From Treponema sp. (lineage in GTDB: Bacteria; Spirochaetota; Spirochaetia; Treponematales; Treponemataceae), in assembly GCA_014804005.1 (NCBI GenBank), contig JAAVAP010000018.1, positions 42,419 to 106,418 on the forward strand: a stretch of DNA of 64,000 bases. The letters are read 5' to 3'. Below are positions 41,584 to 49,247 of the stretch, piece by piece (position 1 is the first letter of the stretch; every line of letters starts with the position of its first letter). The notes under the pieces were generated by a model that saw only the letters and a list, made by a program, of their open reading frames with translations, had not been told where the DNA came from and searched no databases. The translations under genes and the position numbers were made by a program.

Positions 41584-41823
41584 ATGTCTAAAGCACATCG
41601 TGGAGTTGGATTGCGAAAAACGCCCAACCACAGTCGTGGAACTTGCCCTGTTTGCAAAACCACTGGCATCAAGGTTATATACGAATATGAACTTGACGGC
41701 AACAAAGTGAAAATTTGCAAATTTTGCAAGGCCAAATTCAAGAACGATGCGCGTCGTGCGCCCAAGCCCGCTCCTGCGGAAACGCCAGCCGCCGAAAATG
41801 CGGCATCGGAAGCAAGCGCATAG
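41584..41823 (+). CDS. Small zinc-ribbon protein downstream of rplQ, unassigned
   Basis: The 79-residue protein starts MSKAHRGVGLRKTPNHSRGT and has two CxxC pairs, C21-C24 and C45-C48, on either side of a beta-like segment, a classical zinc ribbon. A Pro/Ala/Glu tail (APKPAPAETPAAENAASEAS) ends it, similar in style to the L10 tail. The basic N-terminus and its place after rplQ suggest a ribosome- or RNA-associated protein (inference). I do not recognise it as a standard ribosomal protein. GAGAGGAA precedes ATG 41584; a terminator follows. Confidence 0.85.
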   Translation: MSKAHRGVGLRKTPNHSRGTCPVCKTTGIKVIYEYELDGNKVKICKFCKAKFKNDARRAPKPAPAETPAAENAASEASA

Positions 41824-41830
41824 TGCATGA

Positions 41831-41857
41831 ACCGCCTTGATTGGGGCGGTTTTTTGC
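41831..41857 (+). terminator. Intrinsic terminator after the zinc-ribbon gene
   Basis: ACCGCC (41831-41836) pairs with GGCGGT (41845-41850) around an 8-nt loop, then a U run. It closes the alpha operon region before the rsmI promoter. Confidence 0.85.
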
Positions 41858-41865
41858 TAATAGGC

Positions 41866-41894
41866 TTGCCTTTCTTGTTTGCTTGTGTTATAAT
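41866..41894 (+). promoter_or_regulatory. Promoter of rsmI (leaderless)
   Basis: TTGCCT (41866-41871), 17-bp spacer, TATAAT (41889-41894). The GTG start at 41900 follows after 5 nt, so the mRNA should begin at or next to the start codon. Confidence 0.65.
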
Positions 41895-41899
41895 TGAAA

Positions 41900-42571
41900 G
41901 TGTCGGTTTTGTATATTGTTGGAACGCCAATCGGGAATTTGGGCGACATCACTTTTCGCGCGCTTGAAACGTTGAAAAATGCGGATGTCGTGGCGGCCGA
42001 AGACACGCGCCACACACTTGAATTGTTGACGCATTTTGAAATTAGAAAGCCGATGATTTCATGCCGCGCCCAAAACGAGGATTCGGCTGCCGAAAAAATC
42101 ATCGCGCTTTTGAAAGACGGAAAAAATGTGGCTTATGCGAGCGATGCAGGAATGCCCGGCATAAGCGATCCCGGCGCGATTTTGGCGAAAAAGGTGCGCG
42201 ATGCGGGTTTCACCGTAACGCCGATTCCAGGGCCAAGCGCGTTCGCAGCTTTGGTTAGCGTGGCAGGTCCTGGCGGAAAGACGCTTGTTTTCGAAGGTTT
42301 TCTTTCGCCAAGCCCTGGCAAACGTCGCAAGCGGCTTCGCGAATTGCTTGAAATGAAAAAAGCGTTCGTTTTGTACGAGTCGCCGTTCAGAATTGTAAAG
42401 TTGCTTTCGGATATTGCCGATATTGAAAGAGAACGGAGAATTGTTGTCGGGCGTGAATTGACGAAAATTCACGAGGAAATTACGGACGGCACGGCCGTTC
42501 AAGTTCGCGACGATTACGCGCAGAGGCAGTCCATCAAGGGCGAAATCGCGGTTTTCGTGGCGGGATTTTAG
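41900..42571 (+). CDS. rsmI: 16S rRNA (cytidine-1402-2'-O)-methyltransferase
   Basis: RsmI methylates the ribose of C1402 in the decoding centre using AdoMet. The 223 residues show the tetrapyrrole-methylase fold signatures LYIVGTPIGNLGDITFRALE, AAEDTRHT and SDAGMPGISDPG. The protein is shorter at the C-terminus than E. coli RsmI (286 residues), lacking its terminal domain. I chose GTG 41900 because the alternative TTG at 41894 overlaps the -10 box. Confidence 0.93.
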   Translation: MSVLYIVGTPIGNLGDITFRALETLKNADVVAAEDTRHTLELLTHFEIRKPMISCRAQNEDSAAEKIIALLKDGKNVAYASDAGMPGISDPGAILAKKVRDAGFTVTPIPGPSAFAALVSVAGPGGKTLVFEGFLSPSPGKRRKRLRELLEMKKAFVLYESPFRIVKLLSDIADIERERRIVVGRELTKIHEEITDGTAVQVRDDYAQRQSIKGEIAVFVAGF

Positions 42572-42613
42572 CGGATTTTGTCATGCTTTTTGGCAAAATT
42601 TCCGCAAAATCAT

Positions 42614-42641
42614 TAAACTTGTGCGCAATATGTGCCGATAA
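42614..42641 (+). promoter_or_regulatory. Sigma-28 (FliA) promoter of flgM
   Basis: TAAA (42614-42617), 16 bp, then GCCGATAA (42634-42641), an exact match to the consensus -10 of flagellar sigma-28 promoters, with the spacing one base above the usual 15. It lies 21 bp before the flgM ATG. Confidence 0.8.
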
Positions 42642-42662
42642 TATAAGTAAGGCAGGTATGAT

Positions 42663-42950
42663 ATGAGAATAGATCAGATTGGCGGAGTGAATCCGCTCAA
42701 CAATGTGCAGAATACAAAACGCGCCCAAAATGCTGGAAACGTAAAAGGTTCGCCCGATTCGATTTCCGTTTCTGCGGAAGCGCGGGAAATGGCGGAGGCT
42801 TATTATCTCAAAGGGATTGCCGACGAAACTCCCGACGTGCGCTCGGATTTGGTGGCACAAATAAAGGAAAAAATCAAAAATCCTGACTATTTGAACGCTC
42901 AGACAATCAGTGCCACGGCCGAAAAAATCATGCAGGCTTACGGCATATAA
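42663..42950 (+). CDS. flgM: Anti-sigma-28 factor FlgM
   Basis: FlgM holds flagellar sigma-28 inactive until the hook is complete and FlgM is exported. The 95-residue protein (MRIDQIGGVNPLNNVQNTKR, SPDSISVSAEAREMAEAYYL, C-terminal VRSDLVAQIKEKIKNPDY) follows the FlgM pattern of a disordered N-terminus and sigma-binding C-terminal helices. The sigma-28 promoter upstream implies the classic feedback loop. A terminator follows at 42974. Confidence 0.85.
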   Translation: MRIDQIGGVNPLNNVQNTKRAQNAGNVKGSPDSISVSAEAREMAEAYYLKGIADETPDVRSDLVAQIKEKIKNPDYLNAQTISATAEKIMQAYGI

Positions 42951-42973
42951 TTTCGAAAAAAATATTGATGGTC

Positions 42974-43009
42974 AAAGGGCGGAATTTCTTTTCCGCCTTT
43001 TTTATTTTT
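42974..43009 (+). terminator. Intrinsic terminator between flgM and the iron-ADH-like gene
   Basis: GGCGGAA (42978-42984) pairs with TTCCGCC (42991-42997), flanked by AAA and a long U run. The ribosome binding site GAGG and the ATG of the next gene come within 15 bp after the U run, leaving no space for a promoter. Confidence 0.85.
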
Positions 43010-43023
43010 GAGATTGAGGAAAT

Positions 43024-44172
43024 ATGGCGGACTTCTTTTTCAGGGTTTCTCCGAATATCGTTTTGGGCTCGTACACCGTGAGCCGTTTGGGATATTATGC
43101 GAGCGAAATGGGCACGAAATTTATGCTTGTGCTCGACCCGATTTTGCGCGACGTTGGCTTGGCCGAAAAAATTACCAAGTCGCTTGACGATCACAAAATA
43201 GAATTTTTTACGTTTGATGCGGTGCGCGGCGCGGCCACGACTGAATTGCTGGAGCATGCTTTGACGCTTGCCCGTGATGCGCACGTACACGGCGTGATTG
43301 GCGTGGGCGGAACTCAAGTTTTGAATCTTGCCAAAATTGTCTGCGAAATTTTCCATGAAACTCATTACACTTACGATTTTGTGGAAGGCGCAGTGCCGTC
43401 CGTGACTCCGCTTCCGCTGATTTGCGTTCCGACTACGATTCGAAATCCTTACATTTTTTCCAATTTTACTTCGATTGTCGATTCGCGCTCAAATTCTACG
43501 AAAATCATCAAAAATAAAAACGCGATTTGCAAATTGGCTTTGTTTGATCCGAACTTGACGGTTTCTTTGAGCGAAAATCAGCTTTTATCGATGAGCCTTG
43601 AAGTTTTGTGCTTGGCGACCGAGGCGTACCTTTCGCCGAAAGCTTCGTTCTTTTCCGACATGGTTGCGGAAAAGGCGATTGAGCTGACGGGCTACGCGCT
43701 TGATGGCGCGCCTTCGCTCATGGTGACAACGCCGAGCGAAGTTTTGCTTTCGCAGGGCGGATGCATGGCGGGATTGGCTTCTTCGACAAGTTCGCAGGGC
43801 GCGGCCACTCTTTTGGCGTTGAGCACATACACGAAATATGGAATTTCGCAGTCGCTTGTAACGTCGATTTTGTTTCCTTACATCATTGAAGATCACGCGA
43901 AATTCAAGGGCGAGCGAATCGCGCGTTTGGCGAAAATTCTCCGGGTTGCGCCGAACGAAGCAAGCGATGAAGAAGCCTGCGCTGCCTATGCCGACAACAT
44001 CAGGCAGAGAATTGCCAAGGCGAATTTGCCGGCGAGGTTGAAAGATTTGCAGATTTCGATAGATCAGTTTTCTCTTGCCGCCGAAGATGCGGGGCAGCTT
44101 GAAATGATAAATTTCTTACCGCGAAGCATGACGAGCGACGATTTGTTCGATTTGATAAAATTGGCATATTGA
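43024..44172 (+). CDS. Degenerate iron-containing alcohol dehydrogenase homologue
   Basis: The 382 residues follow the iron-ADH fold: an N-terminal Rossmann part with GVGGTQVLNLAK (93-104, normally GGGSxxDxAK), PTT at 136-138 and a helical C-terminal half. The metal ligands are lost. The segment that normally reads DALTHAIE is LEVLCLATE (192-200), replacing Asp by Glu193 and His by Leu197, and the later two His positions are non-His (Gln275 in place of the VPHG His). It is probably not an iron dehydrogenase; a binding or structural role is possible. GAGG precedes ATG 43024, right after a terminator. Confidence 0.75.
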   Translation: MADFFFRVSPNIVLGSYTVSRLGYYASEMGTKFMLVLDPILRDVGLAEKITKSLDDHKIEFFTFDAVRGAATTELLEHALTLARDAHVHGVIGVGGTQVLNLAKIVCEIFHETHYTYDFVEGAVPSVTPLPLICVPTTIRNPYIFSNFTSIVDSRSNSTKIIKNKNAICKLALFDPNLTVSLSENQLLSMSLEVLCLATEAYLSPKASFFSDMVAEKAIELTGYALDGAPSLMVTTPSEVLLSQGGCMAGLASSTSSQGAATLLALSTYTKYGISQSLVTSILFPYIIEDHAKFKGERIARLAKILRVAPNEASDEEACAAYADNIRQRIAKANLPARLKDLQISIDQFSLAAEDAGQLEMINFLPRSMTSDDLFDLIKLAY

Positions 44173-44291
44173 AATGTTCGGAATTGGCGCGAAAATCATG
44201 CGGACTGTTTTTCCCAAAAATTCGCGGCGATTGGATTTTGTCCGTACGAAATTTGTGTGCAAGCTAAAATCTTGCCGCCGAGGTTTGCGCC

Positions 44292-45146
44292 GTGATTGAT
44301 CCGAACAAACTTTTCCAGCTTTCGCCGGGACAAAAAAGACGGAAGCTCGCTTTGAGTTTTGGCGCGCTTGAACGCGACATTGCGGGAATCGCGGAAGCCG
44401 GCTCGGAATATCATTTTTCTTCGATGAGCCGCGCCGAATACGAAAATGCACTTTGCGAAATCCTTCTGAAAGATCCAAAACTCAATCCCACCTCGGCGCA
44501 AAAAATCCGCGAGTTGCTTTCGCAAAACCCTTTGGACGAACGCAGACTTTGCAACGTTGCGCGGAATGCACTACTTGAAATCTTGGGCACATTTCCTGCA
44601 GAATGGGATTTAGTAATTGCGCCGCATTCCGCCCAAATTCAAAGCGAAGAGAGAACCTGCGAATGTGCGCCACCTCTTGTGCAAAAGCGGGCTTTCTTTC
44701 CGGGCGTTTGCGTGTATGCCGAGGACATTCGCTCGCCGTTCAATTTAGGCTCGATTTTCCGCACGGCCGAAGGAATGGGCGCGGAGAAAATCTTCCTTTC
44801 GCCCTTATGCGCCGAAGCGACACATCCTCGTGCGATTCGCAGCGCGATGGGCTGCATTGAGACACTGGGCTATGAGCGCGTTTCACTCGACGAACTTCCT
44901 GTGGACGAAAATGTGTTTGTATTGGAAACGGGCGGCACTCCCATAGAACGGTTCGAATTTCCTTCGCATGGAATCTGCATCATCGGCTCGGAGGAATTGG
45001 GCGCGAGTCCCGAAGCATTGAAACGCGCGACTTATGGCCGCGTGACAATCCCCATGGTTGGCTTGAAGGCTTCTCTAAATGTGGGCGTGGCCTTCGGAAT
45101 CCTGATGCAAAAATGGACGGAAGCCCTGCGCCGCAACTCGTGCTAG
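44292..45146 (+). CDS. SpoU/TrmH-family RNA 2'-O-methyltransferase
   Basis: SPOUT enzymes form a deep-knot AdoMet site. The C-terminal half (from about residue 135) carries the three motifs: EDIRSPFNLGSIFRTAEGMG, IIGSEELGASPEAL and IPMVGLKASLNVGVAFGI. The N-terminal half is variable and may recognise the RNA. The substrate (tRNA or 23S rRNA) cannot be told from the sequence. The start is GTG 44292 after GAGG. It stands alone between two strongly structured gaps. Confidence 0.87.
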   Translation: MIDPNKLFQLSPGQKRRKLALSFGALERDIAGIAEAGSEYHFSSMSRAEYENALCEILLKDPKLNPTSAQKIRELLSQNPLDERRLCNVARNALLEILGTFPAEWDLVIAPHSAQIQSEERTCECAPPLVQKRAFFPGVCVYAEDIRSPFNLGSIFRTAEGMGAEKIFLSPLCAEATHPRAIRSAMGCIETLGYERVSLDELPVDENVFVLETGGTPIERFEFPSHGICIIGSEELGASPEALKRATYGRVTIPMVGLKASLNVGVAFGILMQKWTEALRRNSC

Positions 45147-45159
45147 TGGCTGCTCAAAG

Positions 45160-45265
45160 TTCCGCGAATCAAGCCCTGCCTTGCGCGTGGGCTTGTTGCT
45201 ACAAAGCCCATGCAGGGGAAGCAGCGTAAATTCGGAGCGTTGTAGCCGGAGTAACGCTTCCCCAT
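45160..45265. repeat. GC-rich palindromic intergenic element
   Basis: The gap 45147-45389 contains TGGGCTT / AAGCCCA nested within CCCTGC / GCAGGG, followed by GGGGAAGC (45215-45222) pairing with GCTTCCCC (45256-45263). The composition is much more GC-rich than its surroundings and it encodes nothing. It looks like a REP-like mobile palindrome. Confidence 0.5.
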
Positions 45266-45308
45266 CCGCAGACCCTCCCATTCCAAAACCGCGCACGAAA
45301 TAAACTTC

Positions 45309-45337
45309 TTGCTTTTCTGCTTCGAATCCGTTATAAT
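45309..45337 (+). promoter_or_regulatory. Promoter of gpmI
   Basis: TTGCTT (45309-45314), 17-bp spacer, TATAAT (45332-45337). The leader of about 46 nt has GGAGG before the ATG at 45390. Confidence 0.65.
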
Positions 45338-45389
45338 TACTTTAAATCATTTCAATCAAATTTGAGCATACATTCTATTGGAGGAAAAC

Positions 45390-47051
45390 ATGGTAGCAGA
45401 ATCATTGGGAAAAAATCCTAATTGGAAAGGCAGGCGCGGGCCAGTCGTGCTTGTCATCATGGATGGCGTGGGCTACGGAAAATACGAGGAAGGCGACGCG
45501 GTGAAAGCGAGCCGAATGAAATACCTCGACTGGTTCAAGGCTAATTGCCCGAACACGAAGCTCAAGGCGCACGGAACAGCAGTAGGCTTGCCGAGCGACG
45601 ACGACATGGGAAACAGCGAAGTGGGGCACAACGCGATGGGATGCGGACGAGTGTTCGCGCAAGGCGCGAAACTTGTTTCCAATGCGATTTCCTCGGGCGC
45701 AATGTTCAAAGGGGAAACGTGGAAAAAGCTCGTCGCGAACGTAAACAAAAACGGCACTACATTGCATTTCATCGGTCTCGTGTCCGATGGCAACGTGCAC
45801 TCTCACATCGACCACCTGAAGGCAATGGTTGAGCGAGCGGCGGCGGACGGGGTAAAGAAAATCCGCGTGCACGCATTGCTTGACGGCCGCGACGTAGACC
45901 CGACATCCGCGCTGAACTACATCACGCCCCTTGAGGAATTCCTTGCGGGATTTGCGGGCTGCGACTACAAGATCGCTTCGGGCGGCGGACGAATGTTCAT
46001 GACGATGGACCGCTATAATGCGGACTGGAGCATGGTGGAACGCGGCTGGAAAGCGCATGTGCTGGGCGAAGGCCGCCAGTTCGAAAGCGCGACCAAGGCT
46101 ATAGAGACATACCGCGCCGAAAATGCAGGCATCCTCGATCAGGACATGCACGAGTTCGTAATCGCTGCGGATGGAAAGCCCGTCGGAACAATCGAAGACG
46201 GAGACAGCGTGATTTACTTTAACTTCCGAGGCGACCGCGCATTGGAAATGACTGCGGCATTTGAAAATGACGACGCGAGCTTCGGACACTTCGACCGAAA
46301 GCGTCGCCCTGCCGTAGAATACGCCGGAATGATGGAATACGACGGCGACTTGCACATTCCGCATCAGTACCTCGTGAGCCCTCCGAGCATCGACCGCACG
46401 ATGGGAGAATACCTCACCAAAAGCGGCGTAAGGCTGATGGCAATCAGTGAGACACAAAAATACGGCCACGTTACGTACTTCTTCAACGGCAATAAGCTAG
46501 GAAAGTTCGACGAGAAACTAGAGGAATACATCGAAGTGAAGAGCGACGTCGTTCCCTTTGAACAACGCCCCTGGATGAAATGCGCGGAAATCACGGACAA
46601 AGTCGTAGAAGCGATCAAGAGCGGCAAGTACGACCACATCCGCCTGAATTTCCCGAACGGCGACATGGTCGGGCATACTGGTGTGTTCAACGCCGTGGTA
46701 TGCTCCATGGAAGGAATGGATTTACAACTCGGACGAATCAAGGCTGCCATTGAAGAGGCGGGCGGAATCCTCTGCATTACCGCCGACCATGGAAACAGCG
46801 ACGACATGTACGAGCACGATAAAAAGACAGGCGGCGTGAAGATGGACGCGAACGGAGAGCCGAAGGCAAAGACAAGCCACAGCCTTAATCCCGTGCCGGG
46901 CATCATCTACGACCCAGAGTACAAAGGCGAGTACGACAACTCAAAGCTGAACGAAGGTCTTGGCATCTCAAGCTGGCCTGCAACGCTCATGCAGCTTATG
47001 GGCTTCGTGCCGCCTGCGGACTATGACAAGAGCATGCTGATATTGAAGTAA
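45390..47051 (+). CDS. gpmI: 2,3-Bisphosphoglycerate-independent phosphoglycerate mutase
   Basis: This manganese enzyme interconverts 3- and 2-phosphoglycerate in glycolysis. The 553 residues show the alkaline-phosphatase-like metal site: VIMDGVGYG (Asp25), the phosphorylated serine in GNSEVGHNAMG (Ser76), DGRDVDP and TADHGNSDDM. It is longer than the 510-residue E. coli form, with inserts near the C-terminal metal site. Its codons favour C at the third position, as expected for a highly expressed gene. The start is ATG 45390, supported by GGAGG. Confidence 0.95.
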   Translation: MVAESLGKNPNWKGRRGPVVLVIMDGVGYGKYEEGDAVKASRMKYLDWFKANCPNTKLKAHGTAVGLPSDDDMGNSEVGHNAMGCGRVFAQGAKLVSNAISSGAMFKGETWKKLVANVNKNGTTLHFIGLVSDGNVHSHIDHLKAMVERAAADGVKKIRVHALLDGRDVDPTSALNYITPLEEFLAGFAGCDYKIASGGGRMFMTMDRYNADWSMVERGWKAHVLGEGRQFESATKAIETYRAENAGILDQDMHEFVIAADGKPVGTIEDGDSVIYFNFRGDRALEMTAAFENDDASFGHFDRKRRPAVEYAGMMEYDGDLHIPHQYLVSPPSIDRTMGEYLTKSGVRLMAISETQKYGHVTYFFNGNKLGKFDEKLEEYIEVKSDVVPFEQRPWMKCAEITDKVVEAIKSGKYDHIRLNFPNGDMVGHTGVFNAVVCSMEGMDLQLGRIKAAIEEAGGILCITADHGNSDDMYEHDKKTGGVKMDANGEPKAKTSHSLNPVPGIIYDPEYKGEYDNSKLNEGLGISSWPATLMQLMGFVPPADYDKSMLILK

Positions 47052-47058
47052 ACGAAGC

Positions 47059-47088
47059 GCGGAAGGCGAAAGCCTTCCGCTTTTTTTT
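47059..47088 (+). terminator. Intrinsic terminator after gpmI
   Basis: GCGGAAGGC-GAAA-GCCTTCCGC with eight U (47081-47088). This is a strong terminator with a GAAA tetraloop. Confidence 0.93.
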
Positions 47089-47098
47089 AACGTTTCTC

Positions 47099-47127
47099 TT
47101 GCAAACTGACGCAAGTCATGGTATAAT
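47099..47127 (+). promoter_or_regulatory. Promoter of HU-like gene
   Basis: TTGCAA (47099-47104), 17-bp spacer, TATAAT (47122-47127) with an extended TGG before it. The leader is about 112 nt with GGAGG before ATG 47246. Confidence 0.75.
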
Positions 47128-47245
47128 ATTGTTTAGTTGGCACGGACACAAAGAACACCAAGCTCGCCCTCCATCTGTTTCCTAGTCAAAAGGACCCCGC
47201 GCAAAGCGTGGTCATCGCTTCAACCCGCAATACAGGAGGATCTGT

Positions 47246-47962
47246 ATGCTCAAGTATTCTTTGCGCGAGAACCATCTCACGCCGGAACCTGACGATTGCA
47301 TGGCGCAGGTACAGGATGTACGTTCGTACTCGATTGACGAGGTAATCGACCTGATGACAAGGCGAGGAACGACGCTCACCCGCGCCGATGTCTCGGCCGT
47401 GCTTCAAGTATATGCCGAAGTTGTGTCTGAACTAGTTTCAGATGGGTGCGCCGTGAACACGCCGCTTTTCAACACATCATTTAGCATTTCGGGCGTATTC
47501 GACGGTATGGCGGACACATTCGACAAGTCGCGGCACACCGTTTCACTCAATATCAACGCTGGAACGAAACTCCGTGAGGCACTCAAATCGATTAAGACCG
47601 AAAAGGTGGACGGCACAAGCACCAACCCTCTCATTACAGAAGCGGCGGACGTGGTTTCGGGCACGGTCAACATGTCGCTCACTGCGGGAGGAATCCTCCG
47701 TCTCACCGGGTCGCGGCTCAAATTCTCCGCGGCGGACGAGACTCAAGGGGTTTTCCTTGTGTCCGAAGGCGGAAGCGAAGTGCGGTGCACGGTAGTAGCG
47801 GAGAACAAGCCAGCCCGTGTAATGGTAATGATTCCGCAGGACATAAAGCCCGGGACATATTATGCCGAGATACGCACGAAGCTTGATTCCTCTGGAAAGT
47901 CCGTCAAGAAGATGAAAGTGGGGCATTTTTCTAAACCGCTCACGGCAGGTGCGGGGGCGTAA
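47246..47962 (+). CDS. HU-like DNA-binding domain protein (DUF4469 type)
   Basis: The 238-residue protein has an N-terminal HU/IHF-like part (DEVIDLMTRRGTTLTRADVSAVLQ; the phrase VNTPLFNTSFSISGVFDG) and a C-terminal beta-rich part from about residue 135 (GGILRLTGSRLKF, with IPQDIKPGTYYAEIRT) of the DUF4469 kind. Proteins of this make-up occur in Bacteroidetes and treponemes; their role is not established. DNA binding is inferred. GGAGG precedes ATG 47246. The stop codon lies inside the first unit of a 23-bp tandem array. Confidence 0.85.
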   Translation: MLKYSLRENHLTPEPDDCMAQVQDVRSYSIDEVIDLMTRRGTTLTRADVSAVLQVYAEVVSELVSDGCAVNTPLFNTSFSISGVFDGMADTFDKSRHTVSLNINAGTKLREALKSIKTEKVDGTSTNPLITEAADVVSGTVNMSLTAGGILRLTGSRLKFSAADETQGVFLVSEGGSEVRCTVVAENKPARVMVMIPQDIKPGTYYAEIRTKLDSSGKSVKKMKVGHFSKPLTAGAGA

Positions 47963-48062
47963 TCCCGTGGTGTTCGGATGCATAATCCCGTGGAGCGCGG
48001 GAGCGTAATCCCGCACTGCTCGGATGCATAATCCCGTGAAGTGCGGAAGCATAATCCCGCGC
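47957..48062 (+). repeat. Tandem array, 23-bp units over a stop codon
   Basis: Units begin at 47957, 47980, 48003, 48026 and 48049 (the last is incomplete). Each starts with GCRTAATCCCG followed by about 12 variable bases. The TAA of the HU-like gene (47960-47962) lies in the first unit. The array ends before the -35 box of the lipid kinase gene. It resembles in design the 22-bp array at 8136-8223. Confidence 0.9.
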
Positions 48063-48107
48063 ATGGGAAGATTCGTAAGAAAATCTCCGTGCGCGCCTTT
48101 TCCGCGC

Positions 48108-48136
48108 TTCACAAAATCTAGTAAATTTGGTACGCT
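48108..48136 (+). promoter_or_regulatory. Promoter of lipid kinase gene (leaderless)
   Basis: TTCACA (48108-48113), 17-bp spacer, TACGCT (48131-48136). The ATG at 48143 begins 6 nt after the -10 box, and there is no Shine-Dalgarno sequence. Confidence 0.5.
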
Positions 48137-48142
48137 GATTGT

Positions 48143-49018
48143 ATGTATAGTATCATCGCGAATTTGGGAAGCGGAAAGGGCGCGGGCAAAAGGTGTCTCG
48201 ACGCTGTCGAAAAGGTGTTTCAGGAAAAGAACATCGAGTACAGGACGTTTTGCACCAGCGAACGCGGTTCGGGGAAAGCGATTGCCGAGCGGCTTTGCAA
48301 GGAAGGCGTTTCTACGGTGATAGCGATTGGCGGAGACGGCACGTTCCACGAGGTGCTGAACGGAATGGACTTTGCAAAGGCTCGGCTTGCGCTTGTTCCC
48401 GCCGGAAGGGGGAATGACTACGCGGCGGGCGCGGGGATAAGTTTCAATCCCAAGGAAGCAATTCAAAGCGTTATTCGCGGAGCGGTGGAAGACAGGGATT
48501 ATATTCAGCTCTTGCCCAATTCCGCAAACGAAAGCGGCGGCAAGCGGTGTCTGAATGTATGCGGCACCGGGCTTGATGTCGAGGTCTTGAAGCTTACCGA
48601 GCAAAAACAGGGCACGTACATAGCCTCGCTCGCCAAACTGCTTTTGAATTACAGGCCCTATACTGTGCAAGTCAATGTGGACGGATTTACTAAAGAATAC
48701 AAGTGCATAATGGCGGCGTTTTGCAACGGAAGCCAGTTCGGAGGGGGAATAAGAATTTGTCCTCCCGCAAAGAATGCTGACGGCAAGATGGACTTGATGA
48801 TTATAAAGCAGCCTAGAGTTCCTACTATTGCGGTGATGCCGGCTTTCGTTGCTGGCAGGCACATCGGGCGCGATTGGGTGGAGCATATCGTTTGCGACAG
48901 GGCGAAGATAGTCGCGCTTGATGCGGACAATATCGAGATTGACGGCGAGATTTACGCGGAAAGTGTTTTGGACGCTCAGATTGTAAAGGGCGGGTTCAAG
49001 ACGTTCGCAGTAAGGTGA
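48143..49018 (+). CDS. Diacylglycerol/sphingosine-kinase-family lipid kinase
   Basis: The 291 residues open with YSIIANLGSGKGAGKR and contain the ATP-site signature AIGGDGTFHEVLNG and PAGRGNDYA, followed by a beta-sandwich domain ending FKTFAVR. The family includes DgkB and YegS, which phosphorylate diacylglycerol or related lipids at the membrane face. The exact lipid is unknown. The predicted mRNA is leaderless. It lies between the 23-bp array and asnB. Confidence 0.9.
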   Translation: MYSIIANLGSGKGAGKRCLDAVEKVFQEKNIEYRTFCTSERGSGKAIAERLCKEGVSTVIAIGGDGTFHEVLNGMDFAKARLALVPAGRGNDYAAGAGISFNPKEAIQSVIRGAVEDRDYIQLLPNSANESGGKRCLNVCGTGLDVEVLKLTEQKQGTYIASLAKLLLNYRPYTVQVNVDGFTKEYKCIMAAFCNGSQFGGGIRICPPAKNADGKMDLMIIKQPRVPTIAVMPAFVAGRHIGRDWVEHIVCDRAKIVALDADNIEIDGEIYAESVLDAQIVKGGFKTFAVR

Positions 49019-49073
49019 TGCGGCTTTGTACGGAATGGGAATTTGCGGCGAAGCGGAAGAGTTGCGTTCGGGG

Positions 49074-49095
49074 CACGCCCGAAAAATATGAGAAT
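49074..49095 (+). repeat. Fragment of the dispersed repeat end
   Basis: GGGGCACGCCCGAAAAATAT matches the end of copy B (GGGCACGCCCGAAAAA). The rest of the element is not recognisable here. It lies in the gap after the lipid kinase gene. Confidence 0.5.
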
Positions 49096-49142
49096 GGTGA
49101 AAACGGCGCGAGCCGCTGACGCATATTTCTTTTGCGAAGTGG

Positions 49143-49171
49143 TTGACACGCTTTTGGTTTTTTGCTATAAT
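49143..49171 (+). promoter_or_regulatory. Consensus promoter upstream of asnB
   Basis: TTGACA (49143-49148), exactly 17 bp, TATAAT (49166-49171), with TGC before the -10 (extended). All twelve consensus positions match, the best promoter in the window. Transcription should start near 49178. Confidence 0.9.
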
Positions 49172-49181
49172 GGTTTTTGAC

Positions 49182-49232
49182 AAAGGCGTTTGGTTTAAGG
49201 AGTCATTCTCTTTAAATCGACGCCTTTTTTTT
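49182..49232 (+). terminator. Attenuator-like terminator between the asnB promoter and asnB
   Basis: AAAGGCGT (49182-49189) pairs with ACGCCTTT (49220-49227), and TTTAAGGAG pairs with CTCTTTAAA inside (one G-U). Eight U complete an intrinsic terminator. It lies wholly between the promoter and the asnB ribosome binding site at about 49237. It could attenuate asnB or make a short RNA of about 55 nt. Confidence 0.75.
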
Positions 49233-49247
49233 ATTTAGGAGTGTTTT

